Of a stretch of DNA of 64,000 bases, positions 11,486 through 23,267 are shown one piece after another. Position numbers and translations under genes: made by a program. Source of the stretch: Anaeramoeba flamelloides. Lineage: Eukaryota; Metamonada; Anaeramoebidae. Positions within the stretch are counted from its first letter, which is position 1; every line of letters begins with the position of its first letter. Location: contig JANTQA010000063.1 in assembly GCA_027625915.1 (NCBI GenBank), forward strand, positions 6,219,501-6,283,500, given 5' to 3'. Under the pieces are notes generated by a model. The model was given only the letters and a program-made list of their open reading frames with translations, did not search any database and was not told the origin of the DNA.

Positions 11486-12640
11486 GCTTTTTTATCTTTA
11501 AAAAGTAAAAACAAAAAATTGAAAAGAAAAAAGAAAAAAAAAAAAGAAATTTAAAAGGGCTTTATAAGAAGCAATTGATAAAATAATCACAAAAAAACAC
11601 CAATACTATTTTTAATTAAGAACACTCAAAAACTTAGTCACAATACTTTTCGTTAATTTAATTTAATTTAATTTGATAAATGATCATGAATGTACATTTG
11701 GAGTTCATTATTTATTGTTGTAATTTCTTTTTTTTTTTTTTTTGATCTGATTTAAATCTTTGTTCATTTTTACCCTTTGCCTTTTAGTTTTTAATTTTCA
11801 AGTTACTCATGCTTTTGTGTTTTAGTGTCACATTATTATCATTAATCACTTGTTCTTTTTTATTTTGTAACTCTTCTTCCCAATATAAAGAAGTTTCAGC
11901 CTAGGATAAAAATGGAAAAAAATAAAAAATTTAAATATCAAACTTGATTCATAAAAAAAAATATTTTAGCTTTGAAAGGATTGTAAATATTTTTTTTTTT
12001 TTAATTTGTAATATTTTCAAAATTTAAATTGAAATATTCAATATGAGCTTTAGTATTTCCTACAATTCAAAATAATCTAGGAATTATTTATATTTTTAAC
12101 AATTTTTTCTCACCTCGTCCCAAAATAAAAAAAGCTTAATACTTTTAGACACCCTACAAAAACGAAAATAATAAAAGTTAAAAATAATTAATTCCAAAAA
12201 AACCTTTTTAATTTAATTTTTGTAAAAAATAAAAACAATTTTTTCAATCAGGTTTAATGCTCAAACCCTAAAAATTTAAAAAAAAAATTAAAATAATAAA
12301 AATTTTTGAAAAGTTAGTTGAACATTGTTTTTAATTTCGAAATAAAAATCATAATAAAAAGTAAAAGTAAATGAAATTTTGAAAAGTATTTCATTGTATT
12401 AAGAATCTGAAATTCATTTTTTACCATCAATAAATAAATAAATAAAAGTAAACGAAAAGAATTGTAAGTAATAAATTCATACAATTCAAATTAAAACAAA
12501 ATAATAAATAAAAAATATATTTTGTTTTTTTTTTTTTTTTTTTTTTCAATCAGTCAATCAATTGTGATAATAAATGAGAATATTGAATCAGGAAATTGTA
12601 AATTGTGAACGCTTTATTCTTAATTAAAATGAAAGGTAAT
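11486..12640. other. A+T-rich intergenic DNA downstream of the SERBP1-like gene
   Basis: No gene or repeat boundary is supported. Long T runs lie at about 11728-11744 and 12527-12546. Confidence 0.4.
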
Positions 12641-15411
12641 TTATTTCTTCAATGATGGGAAGTCTTCATCATTATCGATTTTTGGTGGGGTTTTGACAGT
12701 TTCTTCTTGAATTTTTTTCGTTTCTTCTGTATTTTTTTCCTCCTCATCTAAGTCATCAATCTCGATCGTTTCTGGTTTATTTTTTTTTGGTGTTGACTTT
12801 TTTTTTTGTTTTTCATTTTTTTTTCCAGACTTTTTAATAAGTAAAAGTTGTTAGTTGAAAATAAAAATTTAAAAAAAAAAAAAAATGATAGAAGAATATA
12901 GAGAAAATGGAAGAGAATAATTAGACAAATTGAAACAAAGGAGAAACAAAATCATAAAAAAATTCTAACTAATTATATATTATATTAAAATTGAGAGAAG
13001 ATATATCAATATGTATGTGTGTACATACATCACTTTAAACATACAAAAAATCTACAAAAAAAGTTTTTCAATTAAAGAAATACATTTAAGTAAAGTTTTC
13101 CTTTTTTACAGCCTTTGATAAAAATGAAAAAGTCAAATCTTGGATCAAAAATATTTTTCTTATCCTAATCAAAATAGCAATTTATCTGAGGATATAAACA
13201 TGATAAAAGAAAAATAATTTGTATTATATATACTAAATGTTACTCGTACTCCTTTTACAAAGTCATAAATTGGATTCTAGATTTTATATTTGGGTTTAAT
13301 TTTTGAGTTGAATTTATGATTATTTATTTATATCATTTAGAGTTCAACTCAATATTAATTCCAAAAGTTATACTAATTTATAAAATACTTTTCACTAATA
13401 CTGTTTTATCTTCATTTTTTATATCTTTCTGTTAAAAAAATCAATAAAAAAAAAATGAAGCAGACCACTTGGAAATAAAAGAATAATTTTTCTGGAAAAA
13501 GATTTGTAATAAAGTGTGTCTTGAAATATTTTTAAATAACAATCGTACAAATTAATAAATTTTTTTTTCGGAATTTGAAATTTTTCCTTATCAAGATTCC
13601 TAATTGTAAGTATGTAGTGTTTTACACAATCCAAATATTATTCTTCTTAGGTAAATATTATCTAGTTTCTAATAAAAACCTCTGAAATAACCAAAGTGTT
13701 GTCAATAATGATTGGTTTTCGATCTCAATATCAAAAAAAAAAAAAAAAAAAAATAAAAAATGATCAAGGAAAAATTGCTATATCTTTTTTTTTTTAATTT
13801 TTTATGACCGCGATTGAATAATGACCTATTGCCCTTGTATGGAAGCAGTTATTTAAGAACTTAGTCGTCGGTAAAATTGCTATATCTTAAAAATTGGATA
13901 TTTAAAAGTTTTCCTCGATCTCAAAATATTATGTCTACAAACCCTCAATATTTTGGGCAACCTACTCTTCGAAGTAACTTTATTTGAAATAGACTGTAAA
14001 AATGTTTTAATCCTTACAGTCAAAAATGGTTGGGTTGTCGTTTTTACTACTAACTAACAATCGAAGAATTTCAAGAGCAAAATTTTCAAAGCACTAAAAT
14101 ATGCAAATAAATAGTTCTTCTGGATCTCAAGAGATAAAGAGCATAATTCAAACAGGTTTTTAAAAAACGCCACTCTCATGATGGCTTTATATTGGTTAGC
14201 TCATTAATCGAGATTGAAAGAAATTTATTACTTTCTAAAGCAAATAGTTTGTTTGAAGTTATTTTTAAATATTTGTGGGAAAGGTATTTGAATATTTTTG
14301 CTCAATTTATTTAATTCATAAAGGGGGCTTTTTTTTTTACGTTTTACTGTTTGGCGGAAAATATAGACAACACGTTTCCATTTAGTTGGATTTAGTGACA
14401 AAAAAAAAAAAAAAAAAAAAAATAAAATAAAAAAATAAAAAAAATTATAATTTTTGACATTACAAATTCAGTAAGATCTTCTTCTTTTTTAAGTGGCTTG
14501 AGATCTTTGGTTAGTTCAGTGTTTGGTTCCCTAATTTTTTGTTTTTTGAGATTTGTAACTTGTTTTTTTTTATTTTTGTTAAGATCATCAAGTGTAACAA
14601 CAGTTTCGTTTTGTTCTTCTTCATTTTCAACTATTTCTTCTTCTATGTTTTCAACTTCTTCATCAGAATAATTCCCTTCTTTGCCCCAATTGTATTTTCC
14701 GCTTCCTTCTCTTTTTTCTTTTGTTCTAATTAAAGAAAGGGGAAGAAAATTCAAAATAAATTAAAAAAAATTAGATTTAAAATAATGAAGAAAAAAAAAA
14801 AGCGAAAAAAATTGAGAAAAAAAAAGGATTAGTTTGAGTGAAAAATGAAGGGACAATTTCAAAAAACGCAACCGAACAAAATTGAACAGTTGAATTTTAA
14901 TCAAAAACTCTTTATTTGTTTAAAGCGGAGAGAGAAAAAAAAAAAAAAAAAAAAATAAAAAAGATCACAAAAAAAATATAAAAATTTTTTCAAGTTAAAA
15001 AACAATCAAAGCTTCGTTTGTCTGATTTTGAATTGAATAAAAAAAATGAAGAGAATTGTTTCTTGTGTCAATTTCTTTTTTTTCTTCAAAGTAAAAAAAA
15101 AAAAAAAAAAAAATAAAATAAAAATTTTTGAAAAAATAATAACGAAAACATGTTCATAAAAGAATGTAAAGAATTTAAAAAGAGAATTACTGTAGCCCAG
15201 ATCCGCTTTTTCTGTCTTTGTCTCTTTTACGTTGTTTAGGTACTTTTTTTCGGCTTTCCTCTTCTTTTTGTTGCCTGTGTGAAATTTCTCGTTGTTCTTG
15301 TTTTTCAAGCTCTTTTTCTTGTTTTTTCAGATCCGATTTTGCAATTTTCAAAGGTGTTTCTCTTCGAGGCTGTTTTATACCCTTTTGAATTGGTTTTTTG
15401 ATGTTGCTCAT
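12641..15411 (-). CDS. SERBP1/HABP4/Stm1-family ribosome-binding protein
   Basis: Proteins of this family bind the mRNA channel of idle 80S ribosomes and protect them during dormancy. Exons on the minus strand are 15411-15191, 14725-14464 and 12829-12641. Introns are 465 and 1634 nt, GT-AG, with matching phases (672 nt, 223 aa). Family marks in order: a basic N-terminal region; DRKSGSGLQTKEKREGSGKY followed by NWG across the first splice, matching the FDRHSG...SGL...GSGxxNWG core of SERBP1; an acidic stretch (EEVENIEEEIVENEEE); TVVTLDDLNKNKKKQ, matching the TLDEW segment; IREPNTE, matching IRKPNEG; and a C-terminus DNDEDFPSLKK, matching the DDPEAFPAL ending. It is much shorter than animal SERBP1 and has no RGG boxes. 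The long second intron holds coding-like DNA on the other strand (13.9-14.3 kb). Confidence 0.85.
13900..14340 (+). pseudogene. Coding-like remnant inside the SERBP1-like gene's intron
   Basis: Opposite in strand to the host gene, one plus frame reads about 100 codons of protein-like sequence (CLQTLNILGNLLFEVTLFEI, then VKNGWVVVFTTN and LKNATLMMALYWLAH) with only a few stops. This patch is less A+T-rich than its surroundings. The family is not recognised. It could be an old gene fragment caught in the intron, or chance. Confidence 0.3.
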
Positions 15412-16667
15412 TATTTTATAAAAGGAAAATAATAAATAAATAAAAAATTTGAAAGTATTTTTAAAATGATTATTAAAAAATGATCTTTGTGAAGAGGTTG
15501 TTTTTTCTTTTTAACCAAAAGAACAAGATTAGAGTAAACACTCAAAGATAATTCATTACTTCAGATCTCAAAGTAGTTGTTTTCTGAACACTTGTGTCGT
15601 TTTTTGTTTATTTTCAGTTTTGGTCTTAATTTTTTCCTACTTCGATTGAAAGGTCTTTTGTCAGTTTTTGAAACAGAACAAATTTCTTCAAAAATCTGTC
15701 AAATTATATTTATTAAAAAAGATCACTTTATTATTTTTAACTTGAAATTTGTTTTTAAATCTTGATTTTTGTCATTCATTTGAGAATAAAGAGGAGTTAA
15801 AGAAATAAATTTGAACCAACAGTTCAATTAATATTTATGAACAAAAAGTCAGTCATAAATAACTCAAAATTTGTCATTATTTGCAACACTTTTGATTTTT
15901 TTTCCATCTTTATGCTGGTTTTCTTTCCAATTCTTGATAAAATTGATCACTAAAACTTTTAAATTTTGCAAATAAATTTATATTTTTGGTACAAATTTAA
16001 TCAACTGGTTGAGTCTTTAATTTTATTGTGATGCACTTTTCCAATGTACTATTAAATTTTAAATCAAAAGAAATGGTGTGATCTCTCTTTTTTTTTAACC
16101 TAATATTTTATTTTGGACAAACACTAAAATCTTCAATTGTCTTGTTCTTGAAAGTGACATTTTAACCATAAAAAAAGAGTGTTACTTGAAGAATTGTAAA
16201 TTTGAAACTCTAAAAAAGAGATAAAATTTAGTGAACAAAGTCAATAATAGAATATAATATAAGACTCAAAAGGGTGATTTAGATAGACTGATAAATTCAA
16301 ATATATTTAATAAAATTTTTAGATCAATTTCGATTTTGTAATCTCAATGGTTAACTTTGAAAACAACTCAAGAGAAAGCACCTTTTGAAGTACACCAATT
16401 TTACAAAGTTTTTTAACATTTAAATAAATAAAATACTTTCTTCAAAGTTTGTGAAAAAAAATTTATCAAATTGCAAATGAAGTAAAAATTTTACAGATAT
16501 TTATTTGAATTTATCAGTAACAGTGATTTTTTTTCTTATGTTGTTCAAGACAACATCTAATCAAGTACGCAATAGTACACATAAGAGTTAAAACAATTTT
16601 GGGTTTAACTGGTTGACGTTTAAAGAAGATGTAAAATATTGAATTGAATTTGTTGAAGGAAGAAAGT
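15412..16667. other. Intergenic DNA upstream of the SERBP1-like gene
   Basis: A 62-codon frame at 15577-15765 opens at TTG and has no recognisable domain. Nothing else is supported. Confidence 0.35.
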
Positions 16668-16895
16668 ACATTCTTCCATTTAGAAAAATTTTAATTGTGT
16701 AAAACATTACAGAAAAATATTTTTTGAGCGTTAAGGGAGTAGTCACGGTAAAGAAAAATTTTTCACTTTTTTGTAATTCTGAAAAGGATCAGAAAATAAC
16801 ATTTTTTACTCTGGTTGTACCTCATTGATTTTTATTATTTAAAGTACTTCATTCATTAGATTTTTAAAATTTTTTTTTCAAAGTCTCAAAGAAAT

Positions 16896-16990
16896 TGCCA
16901 CAATAGAATGTTGAGTTGAATTGCAAAAAATAGTGTTTTGAATGTTGAATAACTTATCTTTTATCCTTCTCTCAACATTCTATTATGGCA
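16896..16990. mobile_element. Small palindromic MITE family F, copy F1
   Basis: About 95 bp, with ends TGCCACAATAGAATGTTGAG and the inverse CTCAACATTCTATTATGGCA. A second copy is at 44098-44193. The central part differs between copies. Confidence 0.6.
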
Positions 16991-17347
16991 TTTAATTTTT
17001 TCATTTTTAATTTTTTCAGCATTTTTGTGATATTTTAATCCTGACAACATAAAGCAATTAGAAATATTTTAATATTAGTGGCATTTGGGATTAATGGATT
17101 TTGTTTAAAAAGAACAACAATATTACAATTGAGAGAATATAAAAGGAAACATAAATGGGACTAAAATAGCTAGAAGATTCCAAAATTAGAATAATTAAGT
17201 CAAATTATTACTTGTTAGGATTTTAAATCGTTGGGTTTAGTGGAATATGAGAAGTGAATATGATTATATGTTATCAAAGTTTAAACCAAAAAAGAGCCAA
17301 AATTTTTATTCAAAGAATCTGAAATTATCTTCTCCCAAAAAAAAAAC

Positions 17348-17898
17348 TAAATCTCATTCCAAAAAATTGGCCACATCAGAAAATCAAAAATAGGGAAACA
17401 AAAACTCAATTTACTATATTATCCCAAACCTAATATAAAACCACATTTAAGTAACATAGTATTAATGCTTTTTTAAAGTAATCATTTTCATCCCAATATA
17501 AGAAAACAATATAAAACAAAACATTAAAACAAGTGTGTCCAAAAAAAATGAAACGAGCTGAAATGAAAGAGTTTGAACAAAAAATATATTGGTAGATTTG
17601 TTAAAATTACACCAACAATGGTTGATCGATCAAATTATAAGATACCATGTACCGGCTGTATGTGGACTTTTCAATTTTTGAAACTCAACTGTAACCATCT
17701 ATCAACCATCTATAAAAAATTTTCAGATCTAACTAAACCGATTAAGTAACTGAAAAATTGAAAATGAAAACAAAAACAAAAAACACAAAAAATGAAATAG
17801 TTTGTTGAATTAAAATATATTTCCAATTGGATATAAATCATGTTATTGTTATTTTTCCTACTATTTAAACTGTGTCCAAATTAATCGAATTAAGTTTA
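17348..17898 (+). mobile_element. Family B element, copy B2 (inside element G)
   Basis: About 551 bp. The left end TAAATCTCATTCC and right end ending AAGTTTA are diverged family B termini, and the interior matches B1, B3 and B4. No coding capacity. Confidence 0.65.
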
Positions 17899-18725
17899 TT
17901 TTAATAAAAAAATAATAAAAAAAAAAAACTATTTTATCAATATAATCTCAATTTTTTAATTGTTCAACATTACTAAAATTAAAATATCAAATAATTTTTT
18001 AAAAAAATTTTTTAGAGAATCTACGATCACACCCCACTAAAATAAAATGTTCTTATCTCATCTCTCTCAAATTTTTATCATGTCTTATGGTGTAGCTACT
18101 CCCTTAAGGTATATTGAACTTTGAAACCAAAACATCATTCACTTTTCTATTTGTGGAAAGATACAAAGAAATCCTGAGTTGAATTTTCCTTTTTAGATTT
18201 TTTGAAACATTTTATTTGATGAAATTTGTTAGTTTTATTAAATTTGGTTTTTGAGGTTGGAAATGTGTTTATTGGAGGCTGGAAATTAACCAAAGGGTAA
18301 ACTTAAAAAAAAATAGAACTGAAAGATGTGTATTTGAAACAAATCCTTTCTTTTCGAAAACTCAAAAGATCACCTTTCCAAGAAATTTGTTTAAATCAAA
18401 AAAGAAAAAAAAAAAAACGATCAAAACCTATTTTCGAAGATTTGTTTTATTTTTCATCTTAATTTGTATGAACCCAAACAATTATAACTTTCGATTCCTT
18501 ACTCTATTTCTCTTTATTATTATTTTACAAATCTTTTTTTTTTAAATTTGTTTTCAAAATTCTAATAAACTAATATTTTTATCAAACAAAACCAAAAATA
18601 AAGAATACTATTTCAAAAATTAAAATAAAGGGGTTGAATACTCAAAATCAAAAAAAACAGTTACAAAAGATTCAATCGGAAATAAATAGAAAAATTTAGA
18701 AAAAATTTCAATCTAATTCACAATT

Positions 18726-20125
18726 ACTATGATCAAAATAATGTGTACCCATAACAATAATTATCAAACTATGATTTTTAAGACATCATTCAATTCGAAG
18801 CCATGTAGAACTTTTTTGTCACAGATTATAAAGAGTTTTTAAAAAGTTAAACAAACATTCTTTTAATAAGGAGAGACTCAACTCGATATTGACAATTTTT
18901 AAAAACTAATATTCTTCGTTGTAACCATAACTCAGAAGGGAAATTCTTTGACAGTACTGTTTGGCATATACTTGGATCTAAATATCACAAGTAATCGCAA
19001 TTGTTACGGAACTGAAAAGTTTTATGACATTAGACGATATGCTTGAATAAAGAATTCACTTTCTAGAATTTTTTCCCACACAACAAGAATAGCACAATCC
19101 ATCCAAATACTTTCAAGACTTTTTCGACCTTTCAGACTGACAGTCTGCAAGATTTAATTATCTGATATCCTTTCATATTTTTTCAAATTTCAAATACTTG
19201 ATACAAACTTTTGTAAGCCAAAAAAAGGGTAAAAAAAAATAATATACTCAAAGATTACATTTTGAATTTAATTGAAATTTTTGAAAAGTTATCTGAAAGA
19301 AAAATATTTGTTTACTTTCAATAACTTGAAACTCTTTTTAAAGAAACCTAAAAGTGGAAAGTTATTTAAATTAAATGTTTTTAAAAGTTTGACTTGTAAA
19401 AAACTTTCACATTGAAAGTTATTGAATTCTGAACTTGTAATTCCTTTCAAAATTTGGAACAATTTCAAAAAAATAAAGTGTTTTGAAGTAAAAAAAGTGA
19501 CTACAATTTTAGTGCTATTCTTGTCGTGCAACAATCCCATTTTCTCTGTAAATTCGAAATAAAAAACAAGACAATTGTCTTTTTTTCAATGAGTCTGTTT
19601 TTGTCAAGAAAATCCGTGCTAAAGTAAAAAGAATTCGGAATTCCTTTGAGAACCTAACTATAAAAGTTGTCAAGAATAAAGTCTCAGTCGTGTGGTTGTT
19701 AATGTTGTTGTCAAATTAAGTAAAAAAAATTAAATTCTCAAGTGAAAGATTTAACGAATTCTTTGTTGAAAAACCCTAAAAGATCTTTACAACCCAAATA
19801 GATATGAAAATTTAGTTTCTTTAGGAAAGCCTCTTAGGTATTTTTTTGAATAAAATGGTGCTTTTGGTTTTTTAGTTGTCTGTTTGTGAAACGAAAATAT
19901 TTTTTAGAATTCAAAATCTCTGAAATTGGGTTTGACAATAATATTTAGGAACTTAAAAAATATAACCAACCAACTCTTTGGTGTTTAGGTCACTTAAAAT
20001 AAATATTCGATTTTTTTTTTTTCAGTATAAAAGGAAAAGTGAAAAGATAAAAATCATTTTTTTTCAAATTACTTTTCCAATTTTTTCCATCAAAATTATT
20101 TTTCAAAACTTTTTTATATTTTTTA
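18726..20125. other. Intergenic DNA upstream of RAD1
   Basis: At about 18925-19160 one plus frame is protein-like (TQKGNSLTVLFGIYLDLNIT, then YGTEKFYDIRRYA) with few stops, and may be a decayed exon. The last 150 bases before 20126 are T-rich and presumably contain the RAD1 promoter and leader. No motif can be named. Confidence 0.3.
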
Positions 20126-22337
20126 ATGGAGACTTTATCACAACAAGGACTTACAGAAGAAATTCCTATTGAAATTTTGGAAAAAGAAGAAGTTCGAACA
20201 TTGATACAATCTCAACAATCCCAAGAACTCGAAAAAGAACTCGAACAAGAACAAAACAACCGCCAAGAATATGAGCAATATGAAAACGACGAAGATGAAG
20301 AAGAAGACGAAGAGGATGAATACGAACTTGAATTAAAGCCTGTTTTAGAGGCAAGGGTTACTGACGTGTCACTGTTAGAAAACAATTTAGCACCTCTTTG
20401 CCTGAAAAAGGATCAAATGACAAAAGTACTTATTTCATCCAATGGCTTATATTTCAATGTTGAAGGAGACAGCAAAAACATCCAAACAACTACTTTCATT
20501 GACGCATCTCTTTTTGAAAGGTATGAATATAATTTAACCCAAGAACAAAACGAGAATGAGATCGAAATCGAAGAGTACAAAGAAAAAGAAAAAGAAAAAG
20601 AAAAAGAACAAGAACAAGAAGTTGAAACAGAGCTGGAAGAACAAACGAATAAAGAAGATGTTGAAAGGGTTACAATGCTAAGGATTAACTTGTCTGTTTT
20701 ACTCGATTGCCTGGGCATTTTTAAAGCGAAAAAAAAAAATTACCATTTGAACGAAACTGTCGCGCAATTAATTTACCCAAACCAAACAGGAGCTTTTGAA
20801 ATCGATCTTGAGGACGGAGGAGTTGTAACTTGGTGTAGCCTTGCAGTCAACAGCATTGACGATAACTATGTTCAGCCACAAGACGAAATGAAATTTGATG
20901 CATCATCAGTGACCAATACCATTGTGATGGATTCAATGGGGCTAAAAGTAGCATTGGGTGAATTGGATTGGGCGTGTAGAACAATTGGTGTGTTTATGTT
21001 TCAGCAACCATCGATGTTGTCTATGCAAACAATTGGACAGAACGGTATCTGCAGGGTAAGATTCCTACATTTTCATAGTTTTTTTGTTTGGCTTTTAAAA
21101 ACAGAATTCAACTTTATATTTTTTTTTTTTTTGTAAGGTGGTAAATCACAACAGCAAATATTTTTCATACTCAAGTGGTGAGTTAATCTCGAAAAACGGT
21201 ATTGTAAAAGTTGACTTCTTTTTGTTGAAAAAAACTCAAAATAAATACAGATAGCATCACTTTTAGGCACAAACTTTGAACGAAATTTAAGGCACAAAAA
21301 AATTCCAAATTAAGGCACAAATTTTGGGAATTATTTTTTGGTGTGTTTATGTTTCTAGAATTTGAATTTTGTGTGCTTTAATTTGGAATTTTTTGTTTGC
21401 CTTAAGATTTCTATGAAAGTTTCTTCCTTAAATGTGGAGCCGAGTGTAATAATTTAAAATAAAAATTTGGTGGAATTAATAGCGAAATTGGAATGTTAAA
21501 TGTGAAAAAAATTTAACTTGATCTTCATTTTCCGATTATTCTTTTACAAATAGAGTTTTCAAAGAAACAAATTCTAATTTGTGATCGAGATTTATTTCTT
21601 TGCTATTTTTTTTTTTGATGATATATATCTCGAGAAAATGAAACATCCAAAATGAAAAAAATATTTCAGAATTGTAACAAAGTAATTGAATCAAATTTTC
21701 ACTCATTTAAATACTCAAACATAAGTAGACTTTTCCAAGAAATAGAATATAAATTTGGTGATCTAGAATTTTAATTTAAATTTTACATTTGGATTAATTT
21801 AAGTTGAAATTTAAAATAATATTCATGATCAGCAAAAAAAAAAATAACATTAACCAAAAGATTTTTATTTTATATTTTTGTTTTTATATCTTGAAAATTG
21901 AATTTGCTTATTCTAACAATTCTTTTATTATTTTATTTTATTTTTAGATTGATTGTCCTTCAGACTCTGAGGCCGTTGAAAGATTAGACTCATCACAAGA
22001 CCAAAGCTGTTCATATTTATCTTCCCTTCTGAGAAGTTGTGTAAAGGCCTTACAATATTCAACAAAAGTCTCAATCCGAATGAACATGGAAGGAATGCTA
22101 TCTGTCCAATTGATGATTAAAAATCGTCAAAATATTCAAACATTTGTTGAATTTTTAATAAACCCTGAAGAAGAGGGCGAAGATGAAGAAGATGACGAAG
22201 AAGAAGAAAATTATGTTAAAAATAGACAAGAAGATGAACAATTCATAATAGGGGAAGAAATTAATGAAAAAAATCCTCTCCAGGATGAAGAACATGAAGA
22301 GTTACGGCTAGAATCACATAAATTGAATCAAAATTAA
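20126..22337 (+). CDS. RAD1: DNA damage checkpoint clamp subunit Rad1 (9-1-1 complex)
   Basis: Rad1 forms the PCNA-like 9-1-1 ring with Rad9 and Hus1, which is loaded at damaged DNA to activate the ATR checkpoint. Exon 1 is 20126-21055 and exon 2 is 21948-22337, joined in phase 0 through an 892-nt GT-AG intron (439 aa; animal Rad1 is about 280). Diagnostic segments are GLYFNVEGDSKNIQTTTFID then ASLFERYEY; RINLSVLLDCLGIF (Rad1 has RINLTVLLDCLSIF); FEIDLEDGGVVTWC; and, across the splice, IDCPSDSEAVERL. After it comes KALQYSTKVSIRMNMEGMLS, then LMIKNRQNIQTFVEF. The extra length is an acidic N-terminus (about residues 54-70), a Lys/Glu insertion at about 137-182, and an acidic tail. The intron holds MITE A4 and an R11 repeat. 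The neighbours are unrelated. Confidence 0.93.
21248..21446. mobile_element. MITE family A, copy A4, in the RAD1 intron
   Basis: A 199-bp degraded copy with TA flanks. The arms still pair (AAATTTAAGGCACAAA against its inverse). It is more diverged than A1-A3, so the insertion is probably older. Confidence 0.65.
21455..21745 (+). repeat. Dispersed repeat R11, copy 1 (RAD1 intron)
   Basis: This shares a diffuse but co-linear pattern with 27115-27435 and 55560-55870: a CTTGAT..TTCATTTTCC block, then TTTGTGATCGAGATTTATT, then a TTTCACTCATTTAAAT-like block. It is an old repeat of unknown type. Confidence 0.4.
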
Positions 22338-22612
22338 TTCTTATTCAAAAATAATTATCTTTGGCATTAGTGATTTGGATTTTACTCTAAATTATTATTT
22401 GTTTTTTTCTCATTTTGTTCCTTTCAAAATATCAATAATTTTGATTTATCTAAACTGGACATAACAATGATTGGAAGATTTTTCTCTCCATTTTTTGATA
22501 AAAACTAATCAATATACAAAATTTTAAAAATAAAACAATTAAAAATACATTTTTTTTTTAATTATCATTTTATTATCTTATTATTTCCAATGAATCTAGT
22601 TATAATTTTCTC

Positions 22613-22614
<2 letters not shown>

Positions 22615-22659
<45 letters not shown>

Positions 22660-22667
22660 TATATATA
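22615..22667. repeat. (AT)n microsatellite
   Basis: About 50 bases of alternating A and T with one interruption, running directly into the R6 element that follows. Confidence 0.85.
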
Positions 22668-23253
22668 AGGTATTTCCAAAAAAGCGGGGAATTTTTTTTT
22701 ACATTTCATAAAAAATAATCTTAGTTAGTGTTGGTATTCATTAATTAACTATACCAAAAAAAGTTTAATATTAATAATGATTGAATAAATACCTTGGGTA
22801 TTTATTTCAAAATTTGTTGGATGAAATATTTTCTAAAAAATGAAAAAAAAAAAATAGTACTTTTTTTGGAGAAAACAATTCAAGTCCAATTTCAATAAAA
22901 AACTGGAAATATGGAAAGGGTACAAATTTTTTTTAAACAATCAGATGTATTTATATGTTTTCAATTCTATTTGATAATTTGTTGAGATTACACAAGATAT
23001 GAAAAATGATTTTTTCAAATAAAAAAGAATATAATAAACACCAATTTTCACCCCTAAAAAATATCAGATAAAATCGAGATCAGAAAATTTAATATATTTT
23101 ATTTATATAATACAATACTGAGAAACAAATTGAATTATTATCAAGATTCTATTAACTATGGTTAATGATTTTGGATATTTAAATACTTTTTTGAAGATTT
23201 AGATTAAAAAATAAATTTTAAAATATATTTGTCCCACTTTATTGGTTAAAGCT
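22668..23253 (+). mobile_element. TIR element family R6, copy 1
   Basis: The 586-bp element is flanked by TA, with left end AGGTATTTCCAAAAAAGCGG and a diverged inverted right end (CCCACTTTATTGGTTAAAGCT). Other copies lie at 32985-33563 (inverted) and 59630-60787 (interrupted). It is mariner-like and non-autonomous with no coding frame. Confidence 0.6.
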
Positions 23254-23267
23254 TATAAAAGTATATA

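Larger units (their letters stand above)
16735..18103. mobile_element. TTAA-flanked element G (piggyBac-type target site) with nested copies
   Basis: The 1369-bp insert is flanked by TTAA on both sides (16731-16734 and 18104-18107), with termini GGGAGTAGTCAC and the inverted GTAGCTACTCCC. TTAA duplication is the piggyBac signature. No transposase is visible. Inside it lie MITE F1 (16896-16990) and family B copy B2 (17348-17898), so its own length is only about 720 bp. The borders are confirmed by the R5 copy at 50.7 kb, which has no insert at this point. Confidence 0.65.
16668..18725 (+). repeat. Dispersed direct repeat R5, copy 1, split by a TTAA element
   Basis: The outer parts (16668-16730 and 18108-18725) match 50706-51405 in the same orientation. 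Blocks at about 18430-18490 and 18580-18670 are almost identical to the other copy while the intervals between them have drifted. The copy is interrupted at 16735-18103 by element G. The nature of R5 is unknown; no intact frame is shared by both copies. Confidence 0.6.

Noticed and set aside
14392-14463. Extension of the SERBP1-like exon 2 frame to the K/F-rich end at 14392
   Set aside because: A GTAATG donor at 14463 leads in phase to the exon encoding the family's DFPSL C-terminus.
15006-15308. 100-codon minus frame
   Set aside because: Shadow of exon 1 and intron 1 of the SERBP1-like gene in another frame.
19289-19540. 83-codon minus frame upstream of RAD1
   Set aside because: No domain, no splice context; composition explains it.
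20580-20620. Regular AAAGAAAAAG repeats as a possible CRISPR or satellite array
   Set aside because: These encode KE runs in frame within RAD1; there are no spacers. No CRISPR array exists in the window.
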